Shown here: positions 37,642 to 45,770 of the stretch, piece after piece
Numbering within the stretch: position 1 is the first letter of the stretch
Layout of the letters: every line of letters begins with the position of its first letter
Assembly: GCA_004213885.1 (NCBI GenBank)
Contig: SGYL01000010.1
Span: 1 to 62,347, forward strand
Length of the DNA stretch: 62,347 nt
Direction: 5' to 3'
Source: Alphaproteobacteria bacterium
Lineage (GTDB): Bacteria; Pseudomonadota; Alphaproteobacteria; Puniceispirillales; Marisalimonadaceae
Made by a program: the position numbers and the translations under genes
Notes under the pieces: generated by a model
What the model was told of the DNA's origin: nothing
Databases searched by the model: none
What the model saw: the letters and a program-made list of their open reading frames with translations, nothing else

Positions 37642-38430
37642 TCACACTTTTACTTTTTTAAATATTTTTATCAATTCTTCTAGACCATCTGTTAGGGCTG
37701 CAGGTCCAGGTTGAAGTATTTTAGATGATTTGATTTCAAAAATATTATTATTTTTTACTGCTTTGATATTGTTCCAATTTGGTCTTGAGATGATTTCTTT
37801 AAAATTAACTTTTTTGCCGCACCAAGATCCAATAATTAAATCTGGATTAGCTTTTATAATTTGTTTATCACTAATAATTCTATTTTTCGCAGCTTCATTT
37901 GATGATATGTTTTTAAAAATATCTTTACCCCCAGCAATTTCTATGAGTTCGGATACCCACTTTATTGCCGTTATGTATGGGTCATTCCATTCTTCAAAAT
38001 AAACTTTTAACTTATTGTTATTATTGTTTATTTGTTTAACAGATTCTAAATTTATTTTTAAATTTTTAACAAGTTTATCAGATTTTAATTTAACATTTAA
38101 TATACTGCCTAGCATATCAATCATATTAAAAATTCCATTTATATCTCTTTGATTAAAACATAAGACAGTAAAGTTTTTTTTAATTAATTCCGAAGTAATA
38201 TCAGCTTGAATATCTGAGAATGCCAACACAAGATCTGGTTCTAAATCAATAATTTTATCTATATTAACTGATATAAAACTTGATATTCTTGGTTTTTCAT
38301 TTCTTACCTGTTTAGGTCTTGTAGCATAGCCAGTCACACCAACTATTCTTTTTTCTTCGCCTAATAAATAAATTGTTTCTACGGTTTCTTCTGTTAGGCA
38401 AACAATTCGCTCTGGAGGAAATTTTTTCAT
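37642..38430 (-). CDS. BtuF-like ABC-type metal/cofactor-binding protein, no signal peptide
   Basis: Protein of 262 aa in the periplasmic-binding-protein family of BtuF and siderophore receptors. It opens with E-R-I-V-C-L-T-E-E-T-V-E-T-I-Y-L-L-G, then R-I-V-G-V-T-G-Y near residue 28, D-L-V-L-A-F-S near 64, and P-D-L-I-I-G-S-W-C near 190. There is no signal peptide or lipobox, and no permease or ATPase gene beside it, so it may be cytoplasmic. Signal-less homologues of this type are common in proteobacteria and called cobalamin-binding, but ligand is unproven. Starts seven bases after the 51-aa gene upstream. Confidence 0.8.
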   Translation of the reverse strand: MKKFPPERIVCLTEETVETIYLLGEEKRIVGVTGYATRPKQVRNEKPRISSFISVNIDKIIDLEPDLVLAFSDIQADITSELIKKNFTVLCFNQRDINGIFNMIDMLGSILNVKLKSDKLVKNLKINLESVKQINNNNNKLKVYFEEWNDPYITAIKWVSELIEIAGGKDIFKNISSNEAAKNRIISDKQIIKANPDLIIGSWCGKKVNFKEIISRPNWNNIKAVKNNNIFEIKSSKILQPGPAALTDGLEELIKIFKKVKV

Positions 38431-38437
38431 TTAAAAT

Positions 38438-38593
38438 TTAAGGTTTAATTTTTTTTAAAATTTTTGCTATCTCTTTACCCATTCTAGGGTTTCCGAAAAA
38501 GGGTGCATTCTCACATGCTTCAATTAAATATTTTAACTCTTTAGTTTGTTGATATTTATTCCATAGATTTTTCATATATGTTTCTTTGTCCAT
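38438..38593 (-). CDS. 51-aa hypothetical protein upstream of the BtuF-like gene
   Basis: An ATG-initiated frame of 51 codons that ends seven bases before the BtuF-like start, giving an operon-like spacing. The product is charged and helical, opening M-D-K-E-T-Y-M-K-N-L-W-N-K-Y and containing A-C-E-N-A-P-F-F-G-N-P-R near residue 26. Such a composition is not what random A+T-rich DNA gives. I do not recognise a family; it may be a small domain found beside BtuF-like genes. Confidence 0.6.
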   Translation of the reverse strand: MDKETYMKNLWNKYQQTKELKYLIEACENAPFFGNPRMGKEIAKILKKIKP

Positions 38594-38669
38594 ATCAGTA
38601 CTTTACAAATTTTTTCATTTAAAAACTAATTATATTAATTAAAGTAAACATATTTAAAGAAGTGCAAAT

Positions 38670-39872
38670 ATGACATATTTCCAATTTGAAAAATTAATGC
38701 AGGGTAACCCAGTAGATATAAGTCACCAAGTTACATTAGAAAACTGGAGAAAATATCCTTTTACAAAATGGTCTTTTGTAAATGTTAGAAATGTAATACC
38801 TACTGCTGAAGTACGAACTTGCAATAATCAAACACCAAATTTTGATAAAAAAAACCAAAATCTTTTAGATCTTCAAATTAATAACGACGGAAAGACTAAA
38901 GATTTGTCAGAAGTATTAAAACTTTGTGATACTGATGCTTTTTTGGTGATGTCAAAGGGAAAATTAATTTTTGAATACTTTGATCAATTTACTAACTATG
39001 ATACACCTCATATTGTTTTTTCTATTTCTAAATCAATTACTTCACTACTTCTCGGAGTTTTATCTAGAGAAATTAATTTAGATTTAAACACTAAAATTTC
39101 AAAAATAATTCCTGAAACTAAAGGTTCAGCATATGAAAACGCAACAGTTAGAAATGTATTAGATATGAATGTTTCTTCAGGTTTTATTGAAGATTATACC
39201 GGTGAAGCTGAAATATTTAAAAAATATAGATCTTGTACAGGTTGGGATTTAGTTGATGGTTCAATAAAAAATTTACCTCAAGGCATGTATGACTTTCTAT
39301 CTAATTTACCATCTTCCAAGTTATTTCATGGTACAAAATATCATTATTCTTCACCTCACAGTGATTTATTAGGTTGGGTCATTGAAAGATTAACCAATGA
39401 TAAATATTACAACGTTTTATCAAAATTACTTTTTATTCCCTCACAATTACAATTTTCCTCAAATGTAACATTAGACAGGTTAGGTGCCTCTAGATCTGCT
39501 GGAGGAATAAGTATTACTCCATATGATTTATTATCTCTTGCTGAATTAACAAGGTGTGAAGGCTCTAATAATAATGGAAATATTATTCCTGAAACATGGA
39601 TAAAAGACTTTATTAATCCAAGAGATAATTCATGTTATTTAGCTCAAGATAATTTAGAGAGGTTTCCTAAAGGAAATTATAGATCAAAATGGTATCAAAC
39701 TGGTTTTGGTGAAAATCAATTTTGTGCAATAGGTATACATGGTCAAAATATATGGGTTAACCCTAAAAAAGAATTGACGATTATAAGGATGTCTTCAGCA
39801 TCAGATCCAATTAATATAAAAACTGAAGAATTAATGTTCTCTGTTTTTGATGAGATAGGTAATTATTTATAA
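38670..39872 (+). CDS. serine hydrolase, beta-lactamase/6-aminohexanoate-dimer hydrolase type
   Basis: Protein of 400 aa in the class C beta-lactamase/DD-peptidase fold. The nucleophile motif S-I-S-K (SxxK) is near residue 120, the second motif Y-H-Y-S-S-P-H near 226 replaces Y-x-N with Y-S-S as in NylB-type esterases, and I-G-I-H-G-Q near 350 fits the third. There is no signal peptide, so it probably acts in the cytoplasm on small esters or amides. It stands alone, convergent with zur1, with no antibiotic-resistance context. Confidence 0.85.
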   Translation: MTYFQFEKLMQGNPVDISHQVTLENWRKYPFTKWSFVNVRNVIPTAEVRTCNNQTPNFDKKNQNLLDLQINNDGKTKDLSEVLKLCDTDAFLVMSKGKLIFEYFDQFTNYDTPHIVFSISKSITSLLLGVLSREINLDLNTKISKIIPETKGSAYENATVRNVLDMNVSSGFIEDYTGEAEIFKKYRSCTGWDLVDGSIKNLPQGMYDFLSNLPSSKLFHGTKYHYSSPHSDLLGWVIERLTNDKYYNVLSKLLFIPSQLQFSSNVTLDRLGASRSAGGISITPYDLLSLAELTRCEGSNNNGNIIPETWIKDFINPRDNSCYLAQDNLERFPKGNYRSKWYQTGFGENQFCAIGIHGQNIWVNPKKELTIIRMSSASDPINIKTEELMFSVFDEIGNYL

Positions 39873-39894
39873 TTTTTTGGATTAGAATTAAAAA

Positions 39895-40278
39895 TTAATT
39901 ACAGTTTGAACAAGTGCCAGATATTTCTATAGTATGATTTTTATATGTACTTCCAAATTTTTCGCAAGTTTTATTTAACTGGTCTGTAATTTTTTGATCT
40001 TCAAGTTCAATAATATTTTCGCAATCATCACATATTAAAAAAAATGTAGAGTTTTGATTTGAGCAATTAATTTTACTGCATGCAACAAATGCATTTTTAC
40101 TTTCAATTTTATGAACCTTGCCTAATTCAATTAATTTATCCAACGCTCTATAAACTTGAGTAGGGGACTTAATTCCTAATTTTTGAGTTTCAAATAGAAT
40201 ATTATATGCTTTTAAAGGTTTATCAGATGCCTGTAGAAGTTTGTGAACCGTTTCCTGATTAAATGATAATTCTAACAT
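39895..40278 (-). CDS. zur: Fur-family zinc regulator Zur, paralogue 1
   Basis: Fur-family repressor of 127 aa: N-terminal winged helix with S-P-T-Q-V-Y-R-A-L-D-K-L near residue 38, and a C-terminal dimer domain with two CxxC pairs (C-D-D-C and C-S-N-C) forming the structural zinc site. Against E. coli Zur the regulatory zinc site keeps the hinge His (V-H-K-I-E-S) and Cys (F-V-A-C), but the later His is replaced around C-S-N-Q-N, and the conserved E-A-H-G becomes E-I-S-G. It may sense with altered affinity. Third gene of znuC-znuB-zur1, 12 bases after znuB. Confidence 0.85.
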   Translation of the reverse strand: MLELSFNQETVHKLLQASDKPLKAYNILFETQKLGIKSPTQVYRALDKLIELGKVHKIESKNAFVACSKINCSNQNSTFFLICDDCENIIELEDQKITDQLNKTCEKFGSTYKNHTIEISGTCSNCN

Positions 40279-40290
40279 TTATTTAAAATA

Positions 40291-41106
40291 TCAAATTTTA
40301 GATTTTTGTACAATAGTCATTCCTTTTTTAAAAAATAAAGACATTACAAATAACATTAATGAAGTAACTATAATACTAGGTCCTGATGGAGTATTAAATT
40401 CTAAGGAACAAAATAAACCTATTACGACAGATAATATGCCACCAATAATTGATATTAACATCATTTGAATAGGGCTTGTGCTAAAATTTCTAGACATAGC
40501 TGGTGGTATCAATAGCAAACCTGTTATTAATAAAACACCGATCATTTTGATAGATATGGCAATAATACCAGCCAAAATCACAGTGAATATATAATTTGAA
40601 ATTTCTGGATTCATTCCCTCAGCTTTTGCCAAGTCATAACTCACTGTTGCAGCAAATAAACTTTTCCAGATATAAAATAATACTAAAAGAATTAAACTTC
40701 CTCCAAACCAAATAATGATAATATCACTTATTGTTACCGAAAGAATGTCACCAAGTAATAGTCCCATTAAATCAAAACGTATTGTTGTAAGTATTGCAAT
40801 AAAAACAAGGCCAATTGCGAGCGAGGAATGAGCAAGCAAACCTAACAGAGCGTCACCAGCTAATTTAGTTTTCTTTTGTAAAACTATGAGAAGTAAGGCA
40901 ATAATTCCAGAAATTACAAAAACTGATAAGGATAAATCAATATTTAGAATAAAACCTATCGTTACTCCTAACAAACCTGAATGAGCAAGAGTATCACCAA
41001 AGTAAGCTAATCTTCTCCATATAACAAAACATCCTAGTGGACCGGCTACAATTGCTATACCAATTCCAGCAATAAGAGCTCTTGTAAAAAAATCATCAAA
41101 GATCAT
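40291..41106 (-). CDS. znuB: zinc ABC transporter permease ZnuB
   Basis: Membrane protein of 271 aa with eight to nine predicted helices, in the ABC-3 metal permease family. Signatures are G-P-L-G-C-F-V-I-W-R-R-L-A-Y-F-G-D-T near residue 22 and H-S-G-L-L-G just after, with K-M-I-G-V-L-L-I-T near 184. It imports zinc with ZnuC and ZnuA. The ATG overlaps the znuC stop by four bases. Manganese or iron members of the family look similar; the Zur context decides for zinc. Confidence 0.93.
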   Translation of the reverse strand: MIFDDFFTRALIAGIGIAIVAGPLGCFVIWRRLAYFGDTLAHSGLLGVTIGFILNIDLSLSVFVISGIIALLLIVLQKKTKLAGDALLGLLAHSSLAIGLVFIAILTTIRFDLMGLLLGDILSVTISDIIIIWFGGSLILLVLFYIWKSLFAATVSYDLAKAEGMNPEISNYIFTVILAGIIAISIKMIGVLLITGLLLIPPAMSRNFSTSPIQMMLISIIGGILSVVIGLFCSLEFNTPSGPSIIVTSLMLFVMSLFFKKGMTIVQKSKI

Positions 41107-41843
41107 TTCGAAATACTTCCATCTTCATTGTGAGTATGATTATGATCATGTCTATATAATGAGATTGCTGAAGCTGCAGTTTCACCAAACAATTCAATAT
41201 ACGCTGGATTTTTTGCTACGTCGTTTGGTGTTCCAGAGCAACAAACATGTCCATTTAGGCAAATAACGTGATCTGTTGATGACATAACAAAGTGAATATC
41301 GTGAGATATAAGTAATATGCCACATTTAAGTTTATCCGAAATTTCTTTAATCAAATTGTATAATTTTATTTCACCATTAAAATCAACACCTTGAACAGGT
41401 TCGTCTAAGATTAGTAATTCGGGTTTTTTTGCAATCGCTCTTGCGATCATAACTCTCTGAAATTCCCCACCAGATAAGTTCAAAAGATTTTTATGAATCA
41501 AGTGATCAACACCTGTTAATCCTAAACTTTCAACTATTTTTGATTTGTTGAGTTTCGAGGTAATGTTCATAAAATCTATTACCCTTAATGGTATTGCCCA
41601 ATCAATATTAATCTTCTGAGGAATATATGAAATTTTTTTGGTATTTAAAGTTACACTTCCTTCGTCAGGTTTAAGTATATCTAAAATTAATTTACCTGTA
41701 GTTGTTTTTCCAGATCCATTTGGCCCTATTAAAGTTACAATTTCTTGTTTATTAATTTCTAATGAAACACCTTTAACTAGCCATTTTTCATCTCTATAAA
41801 CACCTGCGTTATTTAATTTTACTAAAGGTTTATTTTTTTTCAT
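41103..41843 (-). CDS. znuC: zinc ABC transporter ATPase ZnuC
   Basis: ATPase of 246 aa with Walker A (G-P-N-G-S-G-K-T-T near residue 38), signature L-S-G-G-E-F-Q-R near 124, Walker B (L-L-I-L-D-E-P) and H-loop (I-S-H-D). The tail carries a short His-rich patch, H-D-H-N-H-T-H, that could bind zinc. It opens the minus-strand znuC-znuB-zur1 operon, divergent from znuA across 101 bp that holds a Zur-box-like site. Confidence 0.95.
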   Translation of the reverse strand: MKKNKPLVKLNNAGVYRDEKWLVKGVSLEINKQEIVTLIGPNGSGKTTTGKLILDILKPDEGSVTLNTKKISYIPQKINIDWAIPLRVIDFMNITSKLNKSKIVESLGLTGVDHLIHKNLLNLSGGEFQRVMIARAIAKKPELLILDEPVQGVDFNGEIKLYNLIKEISDKLKCGILLISHDIHFVMSSTDHVICLNGHVCCSGTPNDVAKNPAYIELFGETAASAISLYRHDHNHTHNEDGSISK

Positions 41844-41870
41844 TTTAATGTTGCTATTATAATTTTAATA

Positions 41871-41887
41871 ATGTAACAATATAACAT
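41871..41887. promoter_or_regulatory. Zur-box-like site between znuC and znuA
   Basis: ATGTAAC-AAT-ATAACAT fits the 7+3+7 palindrome ATGTTAT-N3-ATAACAT with two mismatches in the left arm. That is the same core as the known E. coli Zur box. It lies 28 bp before the znuC ATG and 58 bp before the znuA ATG, so one bound Zur could repress both directions. Confidence 0.75.
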
Positions 41888-41944
41888 TACATGTTTTTAA
41901 GTAAACAGTATTTTAACAAATTAAATATAATAAGAGGGTAAATT

Positions 41945-42946
41945 ATGTTTAAGTCAAACAAAATTAAAATTTTTTTTAAATATTTAATTCTATCAATAAT
42001 TCCAATTAATTTTATTACTGGAGTTAATGCTGAAATTAAAGTTGTAACAACAATACAGCCACTACACTCTCTTATATCAAATGTAATGGGAAATAAAGGT
42101 AAGTTAGATCTTATTTTAGAGGGAACAGCATCCCCACATAGTTTTACTTTAAAACCTTCACATGCAAAAATGCTTGAAAATGCAGATGTGATTTTCTGGA
42201 TTGATAAAGATTTAGAAAGTTTTTTAGAAAAACCACTTAAATCAATACCAAAAAAAGCTAAGGTTGTTCATTTAATGGACATAAGTGGTTTGGAAATACA
42301 TAAATTTCGAGAAAAAAATATCTATGCTGGTCATGATGATCATGACAAGCACGATCATAAAGAAGATAAGCATGATGATCATGGCAAGCATAGTCATAAA
42401 GAAGATAAGCATGATGATCATGACAAGCATGGTCATGCTCATGGTGAGTTTGACGTGCATATATGGTTGGATCCAAATAATGCAAAAGTTATAGTTAAAG
42501 AAGTTGCTAATCAATTAGCTACTTTAGATTCAAAAAATTCAGATTTTTATAAGGAGAATTCAAAAAAAACAATAAACAAACTTGATAATCTAATAAACAA
42601 AATTAATAAATCTATAAATAAAAAAGCAAGCTTTGTAACATTTCATGACGCTTATCAATATTTTGAGAAAAGATTTGGTGTTGAGGCATTAGGAGCACTT
42701 ACTATCAATACTGATATTCAACCTGGTGCAAAGCAAATTGAAGAGATACAACACCTTGTTGAAGATAAGAATATAAAATGTATATTTTCTGAACCACAGT
42801 TTAATCCAAAACTTATTAATATGATTGCCAAAAGCTCAGGAGCTAAAACTGGTGTATTGGATCCTCATGGTTCATCTTATAAACCTGGGAATGATTTATA
42901 TTTTAATTTAATAAATGATTTATATGAAAATCTAAATAAGTGTTAG
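41945..42946 (+). CDS. znuA: zinc ABC transporter periplasmic binding protein ZnuA
   Basis: High-affinity zinc-binding protein of 333 aa with an N-terminal signal region ending near V-N-A (residue 29). Zinc ligands of the family are visible: H in A-S-P-H-S-F-T-L near residue 62, H in D-V-H-I-W-L-D-P near 171, H in F-H-D-A-Y-Q-Y near 235, and the late Asp in L-D-P-H-G-S. A very His/Asp-rich loop (about 129-167) made of repeated 13-residue units lies between the first two, as in other zinc-specific ZnuA proteins. A GAGGG ribosome site precedes ATG 41945. Confidence 0.95.
   Translation: MFKSNKIKIFFKYLILSIIPINFITGVNAEIKVVTTIQPLHSLISNVMGNKGKLDLILEGTASPHSFTLKPSHAKMLENADVIFWIDKDLESFLEKPLKSIPKKAKVVHLMDISGLEIHKFREKNIYAGHDDHDKHDHKEDKHDDHGKHSHKEDKHDDHDKHGHAHGEFDVHIWLDPNNAKVIVKEVANQLATLDSKNSDFYKENSKKTINKLDNLINKINKSINKKASFVTFHDAYQYFEKRFGVEALGALTINTDIQPGAKQIEEIQHLVEDKNIKCIFSEPQFNPKLINMIAKSSGAKTGVLDPHGSSYKPGNDLYFNLINDLYENLNKC
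42332..42436 (+). repeat. 39-bp in-frame tandem repeat coding the ZnuA His-rich loop
   Basis: Two full 39-bp units (42332-42370 and 42371-42409) and a partial third encode 13-residue blocks of the pattern H-D-D-H-x-K-H-x-H-K-E-D-K. Unit 1 and 2 differ at only a few bases, so the loop can grow or shrink by unequal exchange. The period matches whole codons, which keeps the frame. Confidence 0.9.
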
Positions 42947-43018
42947 TGTGTTGACACTTAGCAAATAATTGCAAGTTCATTTCAAACAAAACTAATTATA
43001 TAAAATTTATTAGGATTT

Positions 43019-43035
43019 TTGTTATGTTATAACAT
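43019..43035. promoter_or_regulatory. Zur-box-like site upstream of zur2
   Basis: TTGTTAT-GTT-ATAACAT fits ATGTTAT-N3-ATAACAT with one mismatch and contains the perfect 12-bp palindrome ATGTTATAACAT (43024-43035). It lies 48 bp before the zur2 ATG, so zur2 and the cobW operon behind it are probably under zinc control, with zur2 autoregulated. Confidence 0.75.
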
Positions 43036-43083
43036 TGCGTTTTGTTATTTAATTTTGTAAATTAATAGTAATATGGGTATTTT

Positions 43084-43470
43084 ATGTCTTTAAAAAAAAA
43101 TAACGAAACTCACGCGAATAAAGTTTATAATTTTTTAAAAAAAAAGAAAAAACCGTTATCTGCATATGAAATACTTAAAGAATTAGCTTCTGAGGGTATT
43201 TCTGCTCCGACAACAATTTATAGAGCTCTTAATAAACTTGTATCTAATGGTCTGATTCATAAGATTGAATCATTGAACGCGTGGACTGTGTGTTATGGTA
43301 ATCATGATAATAAAGTTCCAATTTTTGAAATTTGTAAATCGTGTGGAAATGTAACTGAGCATCTAGATATAAATATTGCTAACAGTTTAAAATCATTATC
43401 TGAAAAAACAGGATTTTTAGCTGATAACCCAATTTTTGAAATACATGGTCAATGTAATAATTGTATTTAG
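43084..43470 (+). CDS. Fur-family zinc regulator Zur, paralogue 2
   Basis: Fur-family repressor of 128 aa: winged helix with A-P-T-T-I-Y-R-A-L-N-K-L near residue 45, then hinge I-H-K-I-E-S, a Cys in W-T-V-C and a nearby His in G-N-H-D that can complete the regulatory zinc site. Structural cysteine pairs are C-K-S-C and C-N-N-C. It keeps E-I-H-G where paralogue 1 has E-I-S-G, so it looks like the more canonical Zur. It precedes the cobW gene by 24 bases and follows a Zur-box-like site. Confidence 0.88.
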   Translation: MSLKKNNETHANKVYNFLKKKKKPLSAYEILKELASEGISAPTTIYRALNKLVSNGLIHKIESLNAWTVCYGNHDNKVPIFEICKSCGNVTEHLDINIANSLKSLSEKTGFLADNPIFEIHGQCNNCI

Positions 43471-43494
43471 AATTTGTAATTGAAAGGATAATAT

Positions 43495-44463
43495 ATGCAA
43501 ACTGTGGAACAAGTACCAGTAACAGTTTTAACAGGTTTTTTAGGTGCTGGTAAAACAACTCTTTTAAATCGTATACTGACTGAAAACCATGGACGTAAGT
43601 ATGCCGTTATAGTTAATGAATTTGGTGAACAAGGTATTGACAATGATTTAGTTGTTGATGCTGACGAAGAAGTTTTTGAAATGAATAACGGATGTATTTG
43701 TTGTACAGTTCGTGGTGATTTAATAAGAATACTAGGTGGCTTGATGAAACGGGCTGATCAACTAGATGCTATCATAGTTGAAACAACTGGTCTCGCAGAT
43801 CCTGCACCTGTAGCACAAACATTTTTTGTAGATCAAGATGTTGCAGATAAAACAAAATTAGATGCTATTGTCACAGTAGCAGATGCAGTTCATTTAAACT
43901 CTCAACTTGGTGAACATCATGAAGCTGAGGAGCAAATTGCGTTTGCTGATGTTGTTTTACTTAATAAAGTAGATTTAGTAGATGAAAAAGGGTTAGAAAA
44001 CGTTAAAGCAAGAATAAAAAAAATTAATCCTTACGCAAAAATTATTAAAACCACACGTTGTGCTGCACCATTAGATGAAATACTCGGATTAAATGCATTT
44101 AGTTTAAAACGTGTTTTAGAGGTAGAACCTGACTTTTTAGAATCTGATCATGACCACGATCATGATGATGACGTAACAAGTATTTCATTTGTTTCTGAAA
44201 CTCCACTAAATATGGACAAGTTTCAAACTTGGTTTGGAAATCTATTACAAACTCACGGACAAGATATTTTAAGATCAAAAGGCATTTTAAATTTTGCTGA
44301 GAAAGATGAACGTTATGTCTTTCAAGGTGTACATATGTTAATGGATGCTTCCCCAATGGGGCCATGGCCAAAAAATGCTGAAAGAAACTCTAGAGTTGTT
44401 TTTATAGGAAGAAATTTAGAAAATATGGGACTTCAAGAAGGATTTGAAGGTTGTAAATCTTAA
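43495..44463 (+). CDS. CobW/COG0523-family zinc-associated GTPase
   Basis: G3E P-loop GTPase of 322 aa. Walker A is [10 protein letters not shown] near residue 17; the COG0523 metal motif C-I-C-C (G-C-I-C-C-T-V) is near 76; N-E-F-G-E-Q-G and the base-recognition L-N-K-V-D are present. A His/Asp patch (D-H-D-H-D-H-D) near 218 may store zinc. Members under Zur control are thought to deliver zinc to client enzymes when it is scarce. The AAAGGA RBS precedes the ATG. Its stop overlaps the WD40 gene ATG by one base. Confidence 0.93.
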   Translation: MQTVEQVPVTVLTGFLGAGKTTLLNRILTENHGRKYAVIVNEFGEQGIDNDLVVDADEEVFEMNNGCICCTVRGDLIRILGGLMKRADQLDAIIVETTGLADPAPVAQTFFVDQDVADKTKLDAIVTVADAVHLNSQLGEHHEAEEQIAFADVVLLNKVDLVDEKGLENVKARIKKINPYAKIIKTTRCAAPLDEILGLNAFSLKRVLEVEPDFLESDHDHDHDDDVTSISFVSETPLNMDKFQTWFGNLLQTHGQDILRSKGILNFAEKDERYVFQGVHMLMDASPMGPWPKNAERNSRVVFIGRNLENMGLQEGFEGCKS

Positions 44464-45500
44464 TGAATATAGATTTGCAAACTAAAAATATTGTAAAAAC
44501 AAAATTAGAACAAAGAGGTAACGAATATAAAATTAAGGCACCAGTCACTGGATCAGTTGTCCTTAACAATGCAGTTGTAGCTAGTTTTGGTGATGGATCA
44601 TTACGTTTTTTTGGATTAAATCAAGAACCGTTTGAAGTTAAAGCTCATAAAGGAGTTATACTTACAATGAGTTCGAATGGTCAATTTGTTTATACAGGTG
44701 GAGATGATGGAAAGTTTCTTAAAATATCATGCGATGGACAAATAAATGAGATTTACAATTTTGGTTCACAGTGGGTTGATTGTGTAGCATCAACTGAAAA
44801 CTACTTTGCATGTTCATCAGGTAAAAAAGCATATCTTTGGGTTAAAGACGACAGCAAACCTCTAATCATGGATAATTCAAGCACTGTTGGAGGTCTTTCT
44901 TTTGATTTAGACGGAAATAAGTTAGCTGTGTCGTCATATGGAGGTGTTACAGTTTGGCAAAGGGGTGACCGAAGATGGAAATCATCTCGATTTGTATGGA
45001 AGGGTTCTCATGGAAAAGTTACTTTTAGTCCTGATGGAAAGTATCTTGTTTCAGCCATGCAAGAGAACGAAGTACATGGATGGCGTATCAGAGATAAAAT
45101 TGATTTAGCGATGGCAGGATATCCCGCTAAAATCAAAAGCTTTACTTGGGCAGGAAACACGCCTTTTTTGGTAACTTCTGGAGCTAGTGAAGCTATATGC
45201 TGGCCTTTTGATGGAAAGGAAGGGCCACTTGGAAGAAAACCAACCTGTGTTGCGAATGGAGGTAAGCAAAATGCAACTTTTGTTGAAAACTTACCTCAAG
45301 AAAATGCTGTTTTTGCAGGTTTTCAAGATGGATCAGTAGTTTTGTCAGAAATTGATGAAACCAAAAAATCATATCTTGTTAGAAATGCAACTGGCTCTGA
45401 GGTTACCGCAATTTCTATTTCTAATGATAAATCTCATATACTTATTGGTGACGCGATGGGTAATATACTCTGGTCACCGTTATGGGCTGGAGATAATTAA
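44463..45500 (+). CDS. WD40/beta-propeller repeat protein in the zinc operon
   Basis: Protein of 345 aa made of repeated blades; recognisable units include F-G-D-G-S-L-R-F-F near residue 39, Y-T-G-G-D-D-G-K-F near 76, F-S-P-D-G-K-Y-L-V-S near 195 and F-A-G-F-Q-D-G-S-V near 281. There is no signal peptide, so it is probably cytoplasmic. It overlaps the cobW stop by one base (TAATG), and its own stop overlaps the next gene the same way, showing tight coupling. A propeller commonly serves as a scaffold; here a docking role for the CobW chaperone or its client is a reasonable guess. No catalytic motif is seen. Confidence 0.82.
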   Translation: MNIDLQTKNIVKTKLEQRGNEYKIKAPVTGSVVLNNAVVASFGDGSLRFFGLNQEPFEVKAHKGVILTMSSNGQFVYTGGDDGKFLKISCDGQINEIYNFGSQWVDCVASTENYFACSSGKKAYLWVKDDSKPLIMDNSSTVGGLSFDLDGNKLAVSSYGGVTVWQRGDRRWKSSRFVWKGSHGKVTFSPDGKYLVSAMQENEVHGWRIRDKIDLAMAGYPAKIKSFTWAGNTPFLVTSGASEAICWPFDGKEGPLGRKPTCVANGGKQNATFVENLPQENAVFAGFQDGSVVLSEIDETKKSYLVRNATGSEVTAISISNDKSHILIGDAMGNILWSPLWAGDN

Positions 45501-45763
45501 TGGTTGGGATGTTTGATAATAAAAAAACAAATCCAGAGATTATTAGAAATCTGAAAACTGTGTTTACTGAAAAATTTTCTGTTTCAAAGGATTCAACAAT
45601 TAGTGTTGCTGAACTTCGTTGTCATGAACCTAATTGTCCTCCAGTTGAGACAGTATTTACTGTAAGAACATCTGATGGTTCAATTAAAGATTGGAGAATA
45701 TCAAAGTCTGCGGGTGAAATTCAAATAAAAGATATTGAAATTCTATATGATAAAGAGAAATGA
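45500..45763 (+). CDS. 87-aa hypothetical protein in the zinc operon
   Basis: Small protein coupled by a one-base overlap to the WD40 gene and followed by DUF1826 seven bases after its stop. It carries R-C-H-E-P-N-C-P-P near residue 46, a His and two Cys that could bind metal, then V-E-T-V-F-T-V and D-W-R-I-S-K. No transmembrane segment or signal peptide. I do not recognise a named family. Position inside the Zur-controlled cobW cassette suggests a zinc-linked role. Confidence 0.75.
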   Translation: MVGMFDNKKTNPEIIRNLKTVFTEKFSVSKDSTISVAELRCHEPNCPPVETVFTVRTSDGSIKDWRISKSAGEIQIKDIEILYDKEK

Positions 45764-45770
45764 ATAAATT

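Noticed and set aside
38670-39872. Antibiotic-resistance beta-lactamase
   Set aside because: No signal peptide, a YSS second motif as in NylB-type hydrolases, and no resistance or mobile context.
42332-42436. Short direct repeats resembling a CRISPR array
   Set aside because: The repeats are contiguous, in frame and encode the ZnuA His-rich loop; there are no spacers or cas genes.
42938-42960. Hairpin TAAGTGT/ACACTTA at the znuA end as a terminator
   Set aside because: Stem is only seven A/T-rich pairs with a ten-base loop and no T-run; not convincing.
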